From assembly GCA_035493955.1 (NCBI GenBank), contig DATJHI010000008.1:46706-110705 (forward strand): a stretch of DNA of 64,000 nucleotides. Direction: 5' to 3'. This document shows positions 1 to 9,391 of this stretch, in pieces; within the stretch, counting starts at the first letter, position 1, and the number at the start of each line of letters is the position of its first letter. The stretch is from NCED01 sp035493955 (lineage in GTDB: Bacteria > Pseudomonadota > Alphaproteobacteria > Caulobacterales > Caulobacteraceae). Under the pieces are notes generated by a model, which saw only the letters and a program-made list of their open reading frames with translations, did no database searches and was not told the DNA's origin. The position numbers and the translations under genes were made by a program.

Positions 1-1651
1 GCCGCTCCAGGGTTTCGTAGACCGTGGTCATCCCCTCGCGGGCCAGCCGGGGCTTCAGCACCTGATAGAGGCGTAAGGTGACGTCGGCGTCCTCGGCCGC
101 ATAACAGGTGGCGGCGGGCAGCTCGACCTGGGCGAAGCTGATCTCCTTCTTCCCGGTCCCGGCCACTTGCTTGAACGGGATCGGAATGTGGCCGAGGTGG
201 AGCTGGGAAAGCTCGTCCATCCCGTGGCCATGCAGGCCGCCCTCCAGGACGTAGGACATCAGCATGGTGTCGTCGACCGGGGCGACACGGACGCCGTAGC
301 GAGACATCACGGCGATGTCGTACTTGCCGTTCTGCGTCACCTTCAGGACCGCCGGATCCTCCAGCAGCGGCTTCAGCCGGGCGATGGCCTGCTCAAGGTC
401 GAGCTGAGGCCAGACCGCCTTTTCCTGAGTCTCCAGCAGATCGCCTTCGGCTTCGGCCGGGCAATGGCCGATGGGGATATAGGCCGCCTCGCCCGGCGAG
501 ATCGCGAGGGAAACTCCCACGCAGCCGGCCGTGGCCGAACCCAGGGCGTCCGTCTCGGTATCAAAAGCGACGAGGCCCGCCTCGGTCGCCCGAGCGATCC
601 AGCGGTCAAGCGTGTCCAGGTCCTGGATGCAGACATAGCGCGAGGTGTCGATGGCCGGCGCGGCCTCGATCTGGACCGCCGGCGAAGGGGCCACAGGGGT
701 CCCGCGCGCCTCGGCCACCCGCCGGGCCAGGGTGCGGAACTCCATCGCCTCCAGGAAGGCGGCCAGGATCTCCGCGTCCGGCTCGCGCAGGGCGAAGTCG
801 CCCACCGCCGCCGGGACCGGAGCGTCGTCGGCCAGGCGCACAAGCTCCCGCGACAGCCGGATCTGGTCGGCGAACTCGATCAGGGTCTGGCGGCGCTTGT
901 CCTGTTTGATCTCCCCGGCCCGGGCCAACAGGGCGTCGAGGTCGCCGAATTCCGTCAGCAGCTGAACCGCCGTCTTGACGCCGATGCCCGGCGCCCCCGG
1001 CACGTTGTCGACGCTGTCGCCGGCCAGGGCCTGGATCTCCACCACCCGCTCGGGGCCCAGGCCGAATTTCTCGATCACCTGTTCGCGGCAGATCTTCACC
1101 TGCTTGACCGGGTCGAGCAGGCAGATCTGCTCGTTGACCAGCTGCATCAGGTCCTTGTCGGAGGAGACGATGATCACCTCTCCCCCGGCCTCGGAGACCT
1201 GGCGGGCGTAGGTGGCGATGATGTCGTCGGCCTCATAGCCCTGCAGCTCGATCGCCGGCACGCCGAAGGCGCGGGTAGCCTCGCGCACCAGGGGGAACTG
1301 GGGGACGAGGTCGGCGGGGGGCGGGGGCCGGTGGGCCTTGTACTGGTCGTAAAGGTCGGAACGGAAGGTCTTCTCCGAGGCGTCGAACACCACCGCCAGG
1401 TGGGTCGGCTTGTCCGCCTTCATGTCGCAGATCAGCTTCCACAGCATGTTGCAGAAGCCCGCCACCGCGCCGACCGGCAGGCCGTCGGATTTGCGAGTGA
1501 GCGGGGGCAGGGCGTGGAAGGCGCGGAAGATGTAGCCCGAACCGTCGACCAGGTAGAGCCGCATGGGCTGGGCCGGATCGATCTCCACCGGCCGGACGAT
1601 GGCCAGATCGGAATCGGCTTCGGAGGGGTCGAGCATCTCGATGTCGGTCAT
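1..1651 (-). CDS. polA: DNA polymerase I, N-terminal part (cut by window edge)
   Basis: Repair and Okazaki-fragment processing polymerase. Reading leftwards from an ATG at 1651, about 550 codons stay open to the window edge, so the polymerase palm lies outside. The N-terminal FEN-like 5'-3' exonuclease domain begins with YLVDGSGYIFRAFHAL. It continues with VVFDASEKTFRSDLY, the metal-binding stretch GYEADDIIATYA, VSSDKDLMQLV and the helix-hairpin-helix region GDSVDNVPGAPGIGVKTA. A DEDD-type 3'-5' exonuclease domain follows: VAFDTETDAL carries Asp and Glu, then VTQNGKYDIAVM and AAEDADVTLRLY. The two acidic motifs suggest that proofreading is intact. It is divergent from the EAL protein, across about 225 bp that should hold both promoters. 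Confidence 0.95.
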   Translation of the reverse strand, partial: MTDIEMLDPSEADSDLAIVRPVEIDPAQPMRLYLVDGSGYIFRAFHALPPLTRKSDGLPVGAVAGFCNMLWKLICDMKADKPTHLAVVFDASEKTFRSDLYDQYKAHRPPPPADLVPQFPLVREATRAFGVPAIELQGYEADDIIATYARQVSEAGGEVIIVSSDKDLMQLVNEQICLLDPVKQVKICREQVIEKFGLGPERVVEIQALAGDSVDNVPGAPGIGVKTAVQLLTEFGDLDALLARAGEIKQDKRRQTLIEFADQIRLSRELVRLADDAPVPAAVGDFALREPDAEILAAFLEAMEFRTLARRVAEARGTPVAPSPAVQIEAAPAIDTSRYVCIQDLDTLDRWIARATEAGLVAFDTETDALGSATAGCVGVSLAISPGEAAYIPIGHCPAEAEGDLLETQEKAVWPQLDLEQAIARLKPLLEDPAVLKVTQNGKYDIAVMSRYGVRVAPVDDTMLMSYVLEGGLHGHGMDELSQLHLGHIPIPFKQVAGTGKKEISFAQVELPAATCYAAEDADVTLRLYQVLKPRLAREGMTTVYETLER

Positions 1652-1876
1652 GGGGGGGAAGATAGGACCGCGAGGGCCCGAGGTCATCTCCCCATGCAGT
1701 GAAGGCGCTCCCGAGATCGCCCGCATCCAGCCGCAGGCCGCTTGGCTTCGGTCGGTCCTTATGCTGGCGCACATGCCGCCGCGGCGGGCTCGAGAAGGGG
1801 TTTTCGCCCGCCGCAATTAAGCCGGAAGTCATTAATTGCCGGTAACTCCAAGGCGACAGGTTGAGGGCTGCAGCGT

Positions 1877-4702
1877 ATGGCGAAAAAGGGCCAGGGCGAG
1901 GCGAAGACCGGCCCGCCCGCGCGCCACCGCCGGTCCGGGGGAGGTCCTTCACCGGCCGGCGAACTGGCGCTGACCATCGCGGCCTGCGTGGTCGTCGCGG
2001 TCGGCCTTCTGGCCATGCTGCTCGGCAACGCCCAAAGCGCCGTCGATCGCTCGCATGTGGTGCTGCCAAGCAGCCTCTTCGCCGCCGCCGTGGGCATCGT
2101 TCTCGGCGCGGCGGCGGCCTGGCGGCTGCAGCGACGCATCATCCGTCCGATCCGGGAGCTGACCCGGTCGATGGACGCGCTGCAGACCGGCCGGGATCAT
2201 GCGGGGGACGCCGGGGACGCCGCCAGAGGGGACGTCGACGCGCTGACCCGGAGCCTGGACCGCCTGCTGGCCGAGATGCACGCCCGCGACCGTGCCGCCG
2301 CCGATCAGGTCGCACGGCTGGAGCAGGACGTCGCCGCGCGGGCCATGGAGCTGCGCGACGCCCGGAGCAGGGTCGTCGCGGCCAACCGCGCCCGGTCGGA
2401 CGCCCTGACCCTGATCGCCAACCAGATCCGCAACCCCCTGAGCGGTCTGGTCCGAGCCGCCGAACGCCTGCTGGCCGGAGAACTGCCGCTCCGCCAGCGC
2501 CGCTGGGCTGAGCTGATCGCCGGATCGGGCGCGAGCCTGTCGGCGGCGATCGACGACATCCTGACGATCTCGACCGGCGGGGCGGACAAGCCGGCGCTGG
2601 AGACCGTCGCCGTCGACATCGGCGACCTGGTCGACGACGTCTGCAGCCTGTTCTGGGAAGCCGCCACGTCCAAGGGTCTGGACTTGGCCGCCTATGTCGA
2701 TCCGGCCACCCCGACCCTGGTCCAGGGGGACCCCGTACGCCTAAGGCAGGTCATCGCCGCCCTGGTGGGCAACGCCATCCGTTTCACCGAAACCGGCGGC
2801 GTCCTGATCGAGATCGAGCCGGATTCGACCCAATCCCTGCGCGTGAGCGTGCGCGACACCGGGGTCGGCATCCCCAAGTCCGAACTGGCCGGGATCTTCG
2901 GCGGACCCGGTCTGGGCCTGCCGCTGTGCAAACGCCTGGTCGAGGCGATGGATGGCCGTTTCCATGTCGCCAGCGAAGTCGGCAAGGGGTCGGCTTTCGC
3001 CTTCCGCCTGCCGGTGATGGTGGTCGAACCGGCCGCCGCCTGGCCTGCCGCGCGCGCGGCCGGCTCCCGGGCCAAGATCGCCCATGAAGGTTGCTCCACC
3101 CGCCGGGCCCTGGGGCGTTACCTCGCCCGCGCCGGCTACGTCCTCGCCACGGATGAAAGTCAGGACGCCGCGCTGGTGGTGGGCGCGCCCGCAGCCCTGT
3201 CCCGCGCCACGGCCTCGATCCCCACCATCTGTCTGGCCGACTATGGGACCTCCGAACCGTACGACCTGCTAAAGAGCGGGGCCGCCCACGCCCTGTTGAT
3301 CCAACCTTTGCGCCGGGGGGACCTGGAGCGGCTTCTGCGCCAGTTGGAGGCGGGTGAACGCCTGCGCGACGGAACCGCCGAAGCCGGAACTCCCAGGCTC
3401 GCCGAAGCCCTGCCCACCTTCGCCGGAGCCCATATCCTGGTCGCCGACAAGGACCCCTCGAACCGCGACATGATCATGCAGGCCCTGTCGCGCCTGTCGG
3501 CGAGGGTCACCCTGGCCGCGGACGGCCGCCAGGCGCTGGAGGCGGCCCTGTCGGAGCGCTTCGACCTGATCCTGATGGCCGGGGACATGCCGCAGATGAG
3601 CGGCTACGCCGCCACCGAGGAGATCCGCCGGCTGGAACTCGAGCGCGGCTATGATCGCACGCCTATCGCCGCCCTGACCCCGCATCACGTCGGGGCGGCG
3701 GGCGAAGTCTGGCGCGAGTCCGGCATGGACGCGGTCCTGTATAAACCCTTCACCGCCGCGGCGGTGGCCAAGCTGCTGGGCCGCTTCGTCGAGTCCGGCG
3801 TCATCCCCGCTCCGGTCCCGGAACCGGCGCCGCCGGCGCCGGTCGACACCACCACCGTGCTGGTCCCGGTCTATGGCGTGGGGGGCGGTCACAAGATCAC
3901 CACCGTGGCCGCCCAGACGCCGCCGGAGGTCCGCGCGCTGCTGGACGATCTGGACGAGGCCATCGACACCGACCAGCTCACCCTGGTCTATCAGCCTCAG
4001 GTGGACCGCGACGGCCAGAATATCACCGGGGTAGAGACCCTGGTCCGCTGGACCCACCCGACCCGCGGCTTCGTCAGCCCCGCCGATTTCATCCCCATGG
4101 CCGAGGCCTGGGGCGCCATCTCCAAGGTCACCGACTGGGTGATGAACCGCGCGGTCATCGAGACCGCCGACCTGGACGGGCTGCAGGTTGGGTTCAACGC
4201 CTCGGCCCTGGAGTTCACCGACGCCGGCATCGTCACCCGCATCCGCAAGGTGATCGAGCGGTCGGGCTTCGACCCCCGCCGCCTGGAAGTCGAAATCACC
4301 GAGACCGCCATCCTGGAGAACGAGGACCAGGTGCGGGAAAACATGAACGCCCTGCGCGAAATGGGGATGAAGGTGGCGCTGGACGACTTCGGCGCCGGCT
4401 ATTCGAGCCTCGGACACCTGCGGCGCTACGCCTTCGACAAGCTGAAGATCGACCGTGAGTTCGTCATCGACTGCACCCAGGACGTCCAGTCGGCCACGGT
4501 GGTCCACGCCGTCGTCTCCATTGGCCGGGCGCTGGGCATGAAGGTGGTGGCCGAGGGCGTCGAGACCGAGCAACAGCGCCAGTTCCTGCGCATCGCCGGC
4601 GTCCATTCCATGCAGGGTTTCCTGTTCGGCAAGCCCATGCCGATCGCCGCCCTTCGGGAAGTCCTCGCGACCGGACGGCAGAGCCTACGGATCCGAGCCT
4701 AG
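1877..4702 (+). CDS. Membrane histidine-kinase-like/receiver/EAL protein with degenerate phospho-sites; probable c-di-GMP phosphodiesterase
   Basis: 941 aa. Two membrane segments (about 29-50 and 66-84) lead into a HAMP-like linker and a coiled segment. The dimerisation helix reads ANQIRNPL at 181-188, so Asn182 stands where the phospho-accepting His is expected. The ATPase domain that follows keeps an N-box, DTGVGIP and GPGLGLPLC. The receiver domain (about 530-640) reads LILMAGDMP, with Ala568 in place of the phosphorylated Asp. The C-terminal EAL domain (about 695-935) looks catalytic: ETL for EAL (Glu720), EITET, DDFGAG, LKID and AEGVET are all present. Inference: the kinase and receiver parts act as ligand or protein-binding modules controlling c-di-GMP hydrolysis. 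There is no GGDEF domain. It stands alone, with no partner gene. Confidence 0.88.
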   Translation: MAKKGQGEAKTGPPARHRRSGGGPSPAGELALTIAACVVVAVGLLAMLLGNAQSAVDRSHVVLPSSLFAAAVGIVLGAAAAWRLQRRIIRPIRELTRSMDALQTGRDHAGDAGDAARGDVDALTRSLDRLLAEMHARDRAAADQVARLEQDVAARAMELRDARSRVVAANRARSDALTLIANQIRNPLSGLVRAAERLLAGELPLRQRRWAELIAGSGASLSAAIDDILTISTGGADKPALETVAVDIGDLVDDVCSLFWEAATSKGLDLAAYVDPATPTLVQGDPVRLRQVIAALVGNAIRFTETGGVLIEIEPDSTQSLRVSVRDTGVGIPKSELAGIFGGPGLGLPLCKRLVEAMDGRFHVASEVGKGSAFAFRLPVMVVEPAAAWPAARAAGSRAKIAHEGCSTRRALGRYLARAGYVLATDESQDAALVVGAPAALSRATASIPTICLADYGTSEPYDLLKSGAAHALLIQPLRRGDLERLLRQLEAGERLRDGTAEAGTPRLAEALPTFAGAHILVADKDPSNRDMIMQALSRLSARVTLAADGRQALEAALSERFDLILMAGDMPQMSGYAATEEIRRLELERGYDRTPIAALTPHHVGAAGEVWRESGMDAVLYKPFTAAAVAKLLGRFVESGVIPAPVPEPAPPAPVDTTTVLVPVYGVGGGHKITTVAAQTPPEVRALLDDLDEAIDTDQLTLVYQPQVDRDGQNITGVETLVRWTHPTRGFVSPADFIPMAEAWGAISKVTDWVMNRAVIETADLDGLQVGFNASALEFTDAGIVTRIRKVIERSGFDPRRLEVEITETAILENEDQVRENMNALREMGMKVALDDFGAGYSSLGHLRRYAFDKLKIDREFVIDCTQDVQSATVVHAVVSIGRALGMKVVAEGVETEQQRQFLRIAGVHSMQGFLFGKPMPIAALREVLATGRQSLRIRA

Positions 4703-4714
4703 AGCCCATTGGCC

Positions 4715-4736
4715 GGCCCGGGGACGCCGCCGGGCC
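4715..4736 (+). terminator. GC-rich hairpin after the EAL gene
   Basis: A perfect 7-bp stem GGCCCGG/CCGGGCC with an 8-nt loop lies 12 nt after the stop of the EAL gene. There is no T-run, so a stabilising 3' end is as likely as true intrinsic termination. Confidence 0.3.
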
Positions 4737-4847
4737 CGACCAAGTCCTCGACCGATGAAAAGCGGCCTTCACGCCGGTCCCGGGGACCGCTAGCTTCCCG
4801 TTGCAAACACGTTCGGCCAACCAAACGAACGGCGAAGGGGGAATTCC

Positions 4848-6683
4848 ATGAAGGCGCTTCTGATGCATCGGACGGCCGGCGCCGCCCTGGCGGCCATGCT
4901 CGCCGGCGCCGCCACGGCCCAAGCGCCAGCTCCAACTCCAGCGCCGGCCCCCGCGGCGGGCGGCTTTCCCTCGGTCCGCAACGAGGATGCGGTCTATCGC
5001 GCCGCCCTGGCCAAGCGAGCGGCCACCCTCGCCCGGCTCAGCCCGGTTACCGACGCGGTGCTGGCCAAGCCCGCCGACGGCGACTGGCTGCATTGGCGGC
5101 GGGGTTATGACGGCCTGGGTTTCAGTCCCCTGACCCAGATCAACCCCAGGAGCGTGGGCGGCCTGCGCGAGGCCTGGGCCTGGTCGCTGCCCGTCAGCGC
5201 CAACGAGATCACCCCCCTGGTCCACGACGGCGTGCTGTTCATCTCCAGCGGCGCCCGCGTGCAGGCCATCGACGGCGCCAACGGCGACCTTTTGTGGCAG
5301 TACATCCGGCCGCTGCCCCCAGCCCTCAACAACGGCGCCGCCGCAATCCTCAAGAACATGGCGATCTATGAGGACCATCTGTTCGTCGTCACGCCGGACA
5401 AGCACATGCTCGCCCTGGACATCCACACCGGCAAGCCGGTCTGGGACCACGAGATCGTCGGCTCCGAGCCGGGCAGCCCTCGAGTCGACGGGGGGGCCTT
5501 GGTCGCCAGGGGCAAGGTGATGATCGGGGTGACGGCCTGCGTCACCTACAAGGGCGGCTGCTTCATCGTCGGCCTGGACGCCAAGACCGGCGCCGAAGCC
5601 TGGAGGTTCTATTCCCTGGCTCGGCCGGGCCAGCCCGGCGGCGACACCTGGAACGGGGCGCCGCTGGAGGAGCGGTTCGGCGGATCGGTCTGGCTATCGG
5701 GAACCTACGATCCGGAGCTGAACCTGGCCTATTGGGGCATCGGCCAGACCTATGACACCGGCACCCTGCTGACCCCCCGCCCCGGCCAGTCCGGCGTCAG
5801 CAACAACGACGGCCTCTATACCGATTCCACGGTCGCCCTGGACCCCGACACCGGCAGGCTGGTCTGGCACTACCAGCACATGAACCGGGATGCGTGGGAC
5901 TACGACTGGGCCTTCGAGCGGAGCCTCGCCACCCTGACGGTCAAGGGCCAGCCGCGGCGCGTGGCCATCACCGCCGGCAAGCTCGGCATCTTCGACGTGC
6001 TCGACCGCAAGACCGGCCAGTACCTGTTCTCCAAGGACGTGGGCCTCCAGAACCTGGTCAAGTCGATCGACCCGGCCACGGGTCACAAGACCATAGATCC
6101 GCAGTTCGACCCCAAAGGGGGCGAGAGCGCGCTGATCTGTCCGCACGCGGGCGGAGCGCGCAGCTGGCCGTCCACTGCCTACAACCCGTCCACCCACATC
6201 GTCTATGTGCCGCTGGTCGAGAGTTGCATGAAGTTCACCCGCAAGATCCGCACGGCGGCGGAGATCGCCGCGGGGGGATCCGACCTCGGCTGGGTGGTGC
6301 AGACGCGATCCGATTCCGACGGCAATATCGGCCGGGTGGACGCCGTCGATCTGGCCACCGGCAAGACCGTCTGGTCCATGCGCCACCGCGCCCCGGAAAG
6401 CGCTGCCCTGCTCGCCACCGCCGGCGGGGTGGTGTTCGAAGGCAGCCGCGACCGCATGTTCCGGGCCCTCGACCAGGCTACCGGCAGGATCCTGTGGGAG
6501 ACGCGCCTCGCCGCCCAGCCGAGCTCCTATCCCATCACCTATTCGGCGGGCGGGCGGCAGTATGTGGCGGTGGTCGCCGGCGGCGGCGGCGCCGACGACA
6601 TCACCTGGCCCGCGATGTCCCCCGAGATCGAGACTCCCGCCAGCGGCACGACGTTGCAGGTGTTCGCTTTGGGACCGCGTTAG
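4848..6683 (+). CDS. PQQ-dependent (quinoprotein) dehydrogenase, periplasmic
   Basis: 611 aa. It starts with a signal peptide (positive start, Ala-rich core, cleavage likely after ATAQA at about 25). The rest is an eight-bladed PQQ propeller of the alcohol/glucose dehydrogenase superfamily, with tryptophan-docking repeats such as GDLLWQY, GKPVWDHE, GAEAWRFY, GRLVWHYQ and GKTVWSM. The active-site region DAWDYDW carries the conserved acidic residues. There is no CXXCH, so no fused cytochrome c domain; electrons would go to a separate cytochrome or quinone. The substrate cannot be told from sequence. A clear ribosome site (GAAGGGGG) lies 5 nt before the ATG. The gene is monocistronic. Confidence 0.88.
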   Translation: MKALLMHRTAGAALAAMLAGAATAQAPAPTPAPAPAAGGFPSVRNEDAVYRAALAKRAATLARLSPVTDAVLAKPADGDWLHWRRGYDGLGFSPLTQINPRSVGGLREAWAWSLPVSANEITPLVHDGVLFISSGARVQAIDGANGDLLWQYIRPLPPALNNGAAAILKNMAIYEDHLFVVTPDKHMLALDIHTGKPVWDHEIVGSEPGSPRVDGGALVARGKVMIGVTACVTYKGGCFIVGLDAKTGAEAWRFYSLARPGQPGGDTWNGAPLEERFGGSVWLSGTYDPELNLAYWGIGQTYDTGTLLTPRPGQSGVSNNDGLYTDSTVALDPDTGRLVWHYQHMNRDAWDYDWAFERSLATLTVKGQPRRVAITAGKLGIFDVLDRKTGQYLFSKDVGLQNLVKSIDPATGHKTIDPQFDPKGGESALICPHAGGARSWPSTAYNPSTHIVYVPLVESCMKFTRKIRTAAEIAAGGSDLGWVVQTRSDSDGNIGRVDAVDLATGKTVWSMRHRAPESAALLATAGGVVFEGSRDRMFRALDQATGRILWETRLAAQPSSYPITYSAGGRQYVAVVAGGGGADDITWPAMSPEIETPASGTTLQVFALGPR

Positions 6684-6990
6684 CATCCCTTCTCCTTCGG
6701 CGAAGGGACAGGGCGAAGACGCAACGTCGGCAAAACACCGTCTTTGCTTGACTTTCCCCTTAAACGCGCCCATTTGCCGGGCTCGCACATATTGCAGTGC
6801 GATATCGGCGCTCCAGCCGCCAGGGGATGCATCCCTATCTAGCATCCCGCCTGTCGAGCGCCCTGAATCTTAACCATCGATCGCCCAGGCTGCGCGGGGG
6901 CGTTCCCCCAAGAACCGTTCGCGCGACCCGCGAAACGACGTGCGGCCCTTTGGCCCGCGTGCGGTCGCGCCTGATCGAAAGACACCCAAC
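6684..6990 (+). promoter_or_regulatory. Intergenic region before the DEAD-box helicase
   Basis: About 300 bp without a convincing gene. It starts with a small hairpin right after the upstream stop (CCCTTC/GAAGGG, 6687-6707). The rest is presumably the promoter and 5' leader of the helicase gene. Long leaders are common for cold-induced helicase mRNAs, but I see no specific regulatory motif here. Confidence 0.3.
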
Positions 6991-8364
6991 TTGACTCAAT
7001 TCACCGACCTCGGACTGGCCGCGCCGCTTCTCAAGGCGCTGGCCTCCGAAGGCTACCTCACCCCCACCCCGATCCAGGCCCAGGCCATCCCCTCGGTGAT
7101 GGCCGGGCGCGACCTGCTGGGCATCGCCCAGACCGGCACCGGCAAGACCGCCGCCTTCGCCCTGCCGATCCTGCATCGTCTGTCCGAGAACCGTAAGCCC
7201 GCGCCCAAGGGCGGCGCCCGCGTCCTGGTCCTCTCTCCCACCCGGGAGCTGGCCACCCAGATCGCCGAGAGCTTCCGCACCTACGGCAAGCACCTCGGAT
7301 TCTCCGTGGCGGTGATCTTCGGCGGCGCCAAATACGGCCCGCAGATCAAGGCCCTGAGCGCCGGCGTCGACATCCTGGTCGCCACCCCGGGCCGGCTGAT
7401 CGACCACCTGGCCGAACGGCACGCCCGCCTGGGCGAGACCGAGATCTTCGTCCTCGACGAGGCCGACCAGATGCTGGACCTGGGCTTCCTGCAGCCGATC
7501 CGTCGCATCGTCGCCCACCTGCCCAAGCAGCGGCAGAACCTGTTCTTCTCGGCCACCATGCCGAGCGAGATCGGCAAGCTTGCGGGAGACTTGCTGGTCA
7601 ACCCGGCCCAGGTCTCGGTCGCGCCCCAGGCCACCACCGTCGAGCGGGTCGAACAGCGGCTGATCTTCGTCGAGGCCGAACGCAAGCGCGAGCTGCTGGC
7701 CGAGCTGTTCGCCGACAACACCATGAGCCGCACCATCGTCTTCACCCGCACCAAGCGTGGGGCCGACAAGGTGGCCAAGTCCCTGGAGGCCGCCGGCATC
7801 CCGGCCGCCTCGATCCACGGGGACAAGAGCCAGCCGCAGCGCGAACGGGCCCTGGCCGCGTTCAAGGCCGGCGCCTGCCGCGCCCTGGTCGCCACCGACA
7901 TCGCCGCGCGGGGGATCGACATCGACGCCGTCACGCACGTGGTCAATTTCGAGCTGCCCTTCGTGCCGGAATCCTATGTCCACCGTATCGGCCGGACCGC
8001 CCGCGCCGGCGCCACCGGCCACGCCATCAGCCTGTGCTCGGACGACGAGCGTCCTCTGGTGCGCGACATCCAGAAGGTTACCCGCCAGACCATCCCAGCC
8101 GAGGACCGCCGCCGCGACCCGCAGCTCGCCGTCATGGCCAAGGCCCGCGCCGCCCAGGAGGCGGCCATGCCCAAGCCCGCCAACCACGGCGACAGCCGCA
8201 ACCGTCTGGCGCCCGAGCAGCGGGCGCAGGCCAGCCGCAACCGGGGCCGCGGGCGCGGCGGAGCCAAGCCGGGCGGCGGAGCTCCGGGTCGTCAGGGCGG
8301 AGCGGGACGTCCCGGCAGCGCCGGCGAAGCGCGCCCGCAGCGCTGGCATCCGCTGGAAAGCTGA
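6991..8364 (+). CDS. DEAD-box ATP-dependent RNA helicase (RhlE-like)
   Basis: 457 aa from the TTG at 6991, which gives the usual start MTQFTDLGL. An in-frame ATG at 6940 would add 17 residues unlike the family. All helicase motifs are present: Q motif TPTPIQAQAIP, motif I AQTGTGKT, PTREL, TPGRL, motif II DEAD, SAT, and HRIGRTARAG for motif VI. The C-terminal tail is basic and Gly/Arg-rich (NRGRGRGGAKPGGG and similar), typical of RNA-binding tails of RhlE/DeaD-type helicases. The likely role is RNA unwinding in ribosome assembly or decay, often cold-induced. The cold-shock protein nearby fits this theme, but it is on the other strand and not in an operon with it. Confidence 0.93.
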   Translation: MTQFTDLGLAAPLLKALASEGYLTPTPIQAQAIPSVMAGRDLLGIAQTGTGKTAAFALPILHRLSENRKPAPKGGARVLVLSPTRELATQIAESFRTYGKHLGFSVAVIFGGAKYGPQIKALSAGVDILVATPGRLIDHLAERHARLGETEIFVLDEADQMLDLGFLQPIRRIVAHLPKQRQNLFFSATMPSEIGKLAGDLLVNPAQVSVAPQATTVERVEQRLIFVEAERKRELLAELFADNTMSRTIVFTRTKRGADKVAKSLEAAGIPAASIHGDKSQPQRERALAAFKAGACRALVATDIAARGIDIDAVTHVVNFELPFVPESYVHRIGRTARAGATGHAISLCSDDERPLVRDIQKVTRQTIPAEDRRRDPQLAVMAKARAAQEAAMPKPANHGDSRNRLAPEQRAQASRNRGRGRGGAKPGGGAPGRQGGAGRPGSAGEARPQRWHPLES

Positions 8365-8431
8365 AACTTTTCAGGCGGCCATCCCGGAAGGCGCGTGAGC
8401 GCTTTCGGGGACCAGGAGATCAAGCCCGCCG

Positions 8432-8836
8432 CTAACCCTTGCGGCGGATCGCGTCGAGGCTCCAGGGCCCCGGCCCGGCGCAGGCGAGATAGAGGAAGAC
8501 GAAGCACAGCATCACCGCCTCCCCGCCGCCATTCAGGATCGGGAACACGCTCTTGGGGAAATGGCCGATGAAATAGGCGGCCGCCATCTCGCCCGAGCCG
8601 ATGAAGGCGGTCGGACGCGTGAACAGGCCTGCCAGCAGCAAAAGTCCGCCGATAAACTCGATCAGGCCCGCGACGCCGGGAACGAGGCTGGTCAGCACAT
8701 AAGGCATGTGCGTGTCCGAGTGCGGGAAGTCGAAGATCTTCTGCGCGCCGTGCTCGAGAAACAGCAGGGCGGCGACAATGCGAAGGATGCTCAGCATCCG
8801 CGGCGCCCAGCTCTGGGCGAAGGCGTTGCCGTTCAT
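8432..8836 (-). CDS. DoxX family membrane protein
   Basis: About 134 aa from the ATG at 8836, preceded by GGGGAA. The upstream in-frame ATG at 8884 lacks a ribosome site. There are four hydrophobic segments in the DoxX arrangement, with the family hallmarks RIVAALLFLEHGAQKIF near the N-terminus and GLIEFIGGLLLLAGLFTRP in the second helix. Family members have been linked to thiosulfate:quinone oxidation and to redox complexes with superoxide dismutase, but no function can be assigned from this sequence. It is convergent with the helicase gene. Confidence 0.85.
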   Translation of the reverse strand: MNGNAFAQSWAPRMLSILRIVAALLFLEHGAQKIFDFPHSDTHMPYVLTSLVPGVAGLIEFIGGLLLLAGLFTRPTAFIGSGEMAAAYFIGHFPKSVFPILNGGGEAVMLCFVFLYLACAGPGPWSLDAIRRKG

Positions 8837-8926
8837 GGGTTCCCCGATACCGATCGCTTGGTCGGAAGGGGACGTTTCGCCCAAACCCGGTCGATGGCAA
8901 GACCGGCAGGGACTTAGGGCTTCGCC

Positions 8927-9190
8927 CTACTTGCCGCCGCCGCCGGTGATTTCCTTGATGAAGGCCTGGACCGGGGCCTTGCCGCCGACGCTCCAAAGCA
9001 GCTTCAACTGGGCTAAGGTCCGCGCCGCCGCGTCCTCGAACCGCCAGTCGCAATCGTCGAAGCGGCAGCGGACGAACACCGGGGTTTCACCGCCGCTGTA
9101 GACCAGACGGCAGGAGCGGAACTCGCAATCGGAGAACTCCTCGCCGTCGAGCGTCACGGTTTCATGGTTGAAGATGGTGTCGGTCTGCAT
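8927..9190 (-). CDS. Conserved hypothetical protein, pentapeptide-like N-terminus
   Basis: 87 aa, cytosolic, no signal or membrane segment. The first half has repeated hydrophobic/Cys spacing (FSDCEFRSCRLVY, then FVRCRFDDCDW), which resembles one or two turns of a pentapeptide-repeat coil. The second half is a short helix and a Gly-rich tail. It begins 7 nt after the stop of the 50-aa gene, so the two are probably co-transcribed. Function unknown. Confidence 0.65.
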   Translation of the reverse strand: MQTDTIFNHETVTLDGEEFSDCEFRSCRLVYSGGETPVFVRCRFDDCDWRFEDAAARTLAQLKLLWSVGGKAPVQAFIKEITGGGGK

Positions 9191-9197
9191 GGCCGGT

Positions 9198-9350
9198 CTA
9201 TTCCTCGTCGTCCGCCGGGCCCTGGCCTTGGGCCTCGGACCGGGCCTGTTCGCGCTGGGCGCGCTTGAGCGCGGCCTTCTCGGCGACCTTGGCCGCCTTG
9301 ATCCGTTCGCGCTCCATGCGCTCGAAATTATAGTTCGGTTTGCGCGCCAT
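9198..9350 (-). CDS. Small basic helical protein, 50 aa
   Basis: The ATG at 9350 opens a 50-residue frame: MARKPNYNFERMERERI, then a Lys/Ala/Arg-rich helix (KAAKVAEKAALKRAQRE) and an acidic end. The composition (charged amphipathic helix, no Cys, no membrane segment) and the 7-nt gap to the next gene support a real gene. I know similar short proteins in Caulobacterales but cannot name a function. Confidence 0.6.
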   Translation of the reverse strand: MARKPNYNFERMERERIKAAKVAEKAALKRAQREQARSEAQGQGPADDEE

Positions 9351-9391
9351 GTCGGGGTCTCCGTGGGGCGAAAAAGAAGCGCGAGCGGCGG

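Noticed and set aside
167..1702. Long plus-strand open frame (511 aa) opposite polA
   Set aside because: It is the antisense of a clear polA frame and arises from G/C third positions; the sequence is low-complexity and resembles no family.
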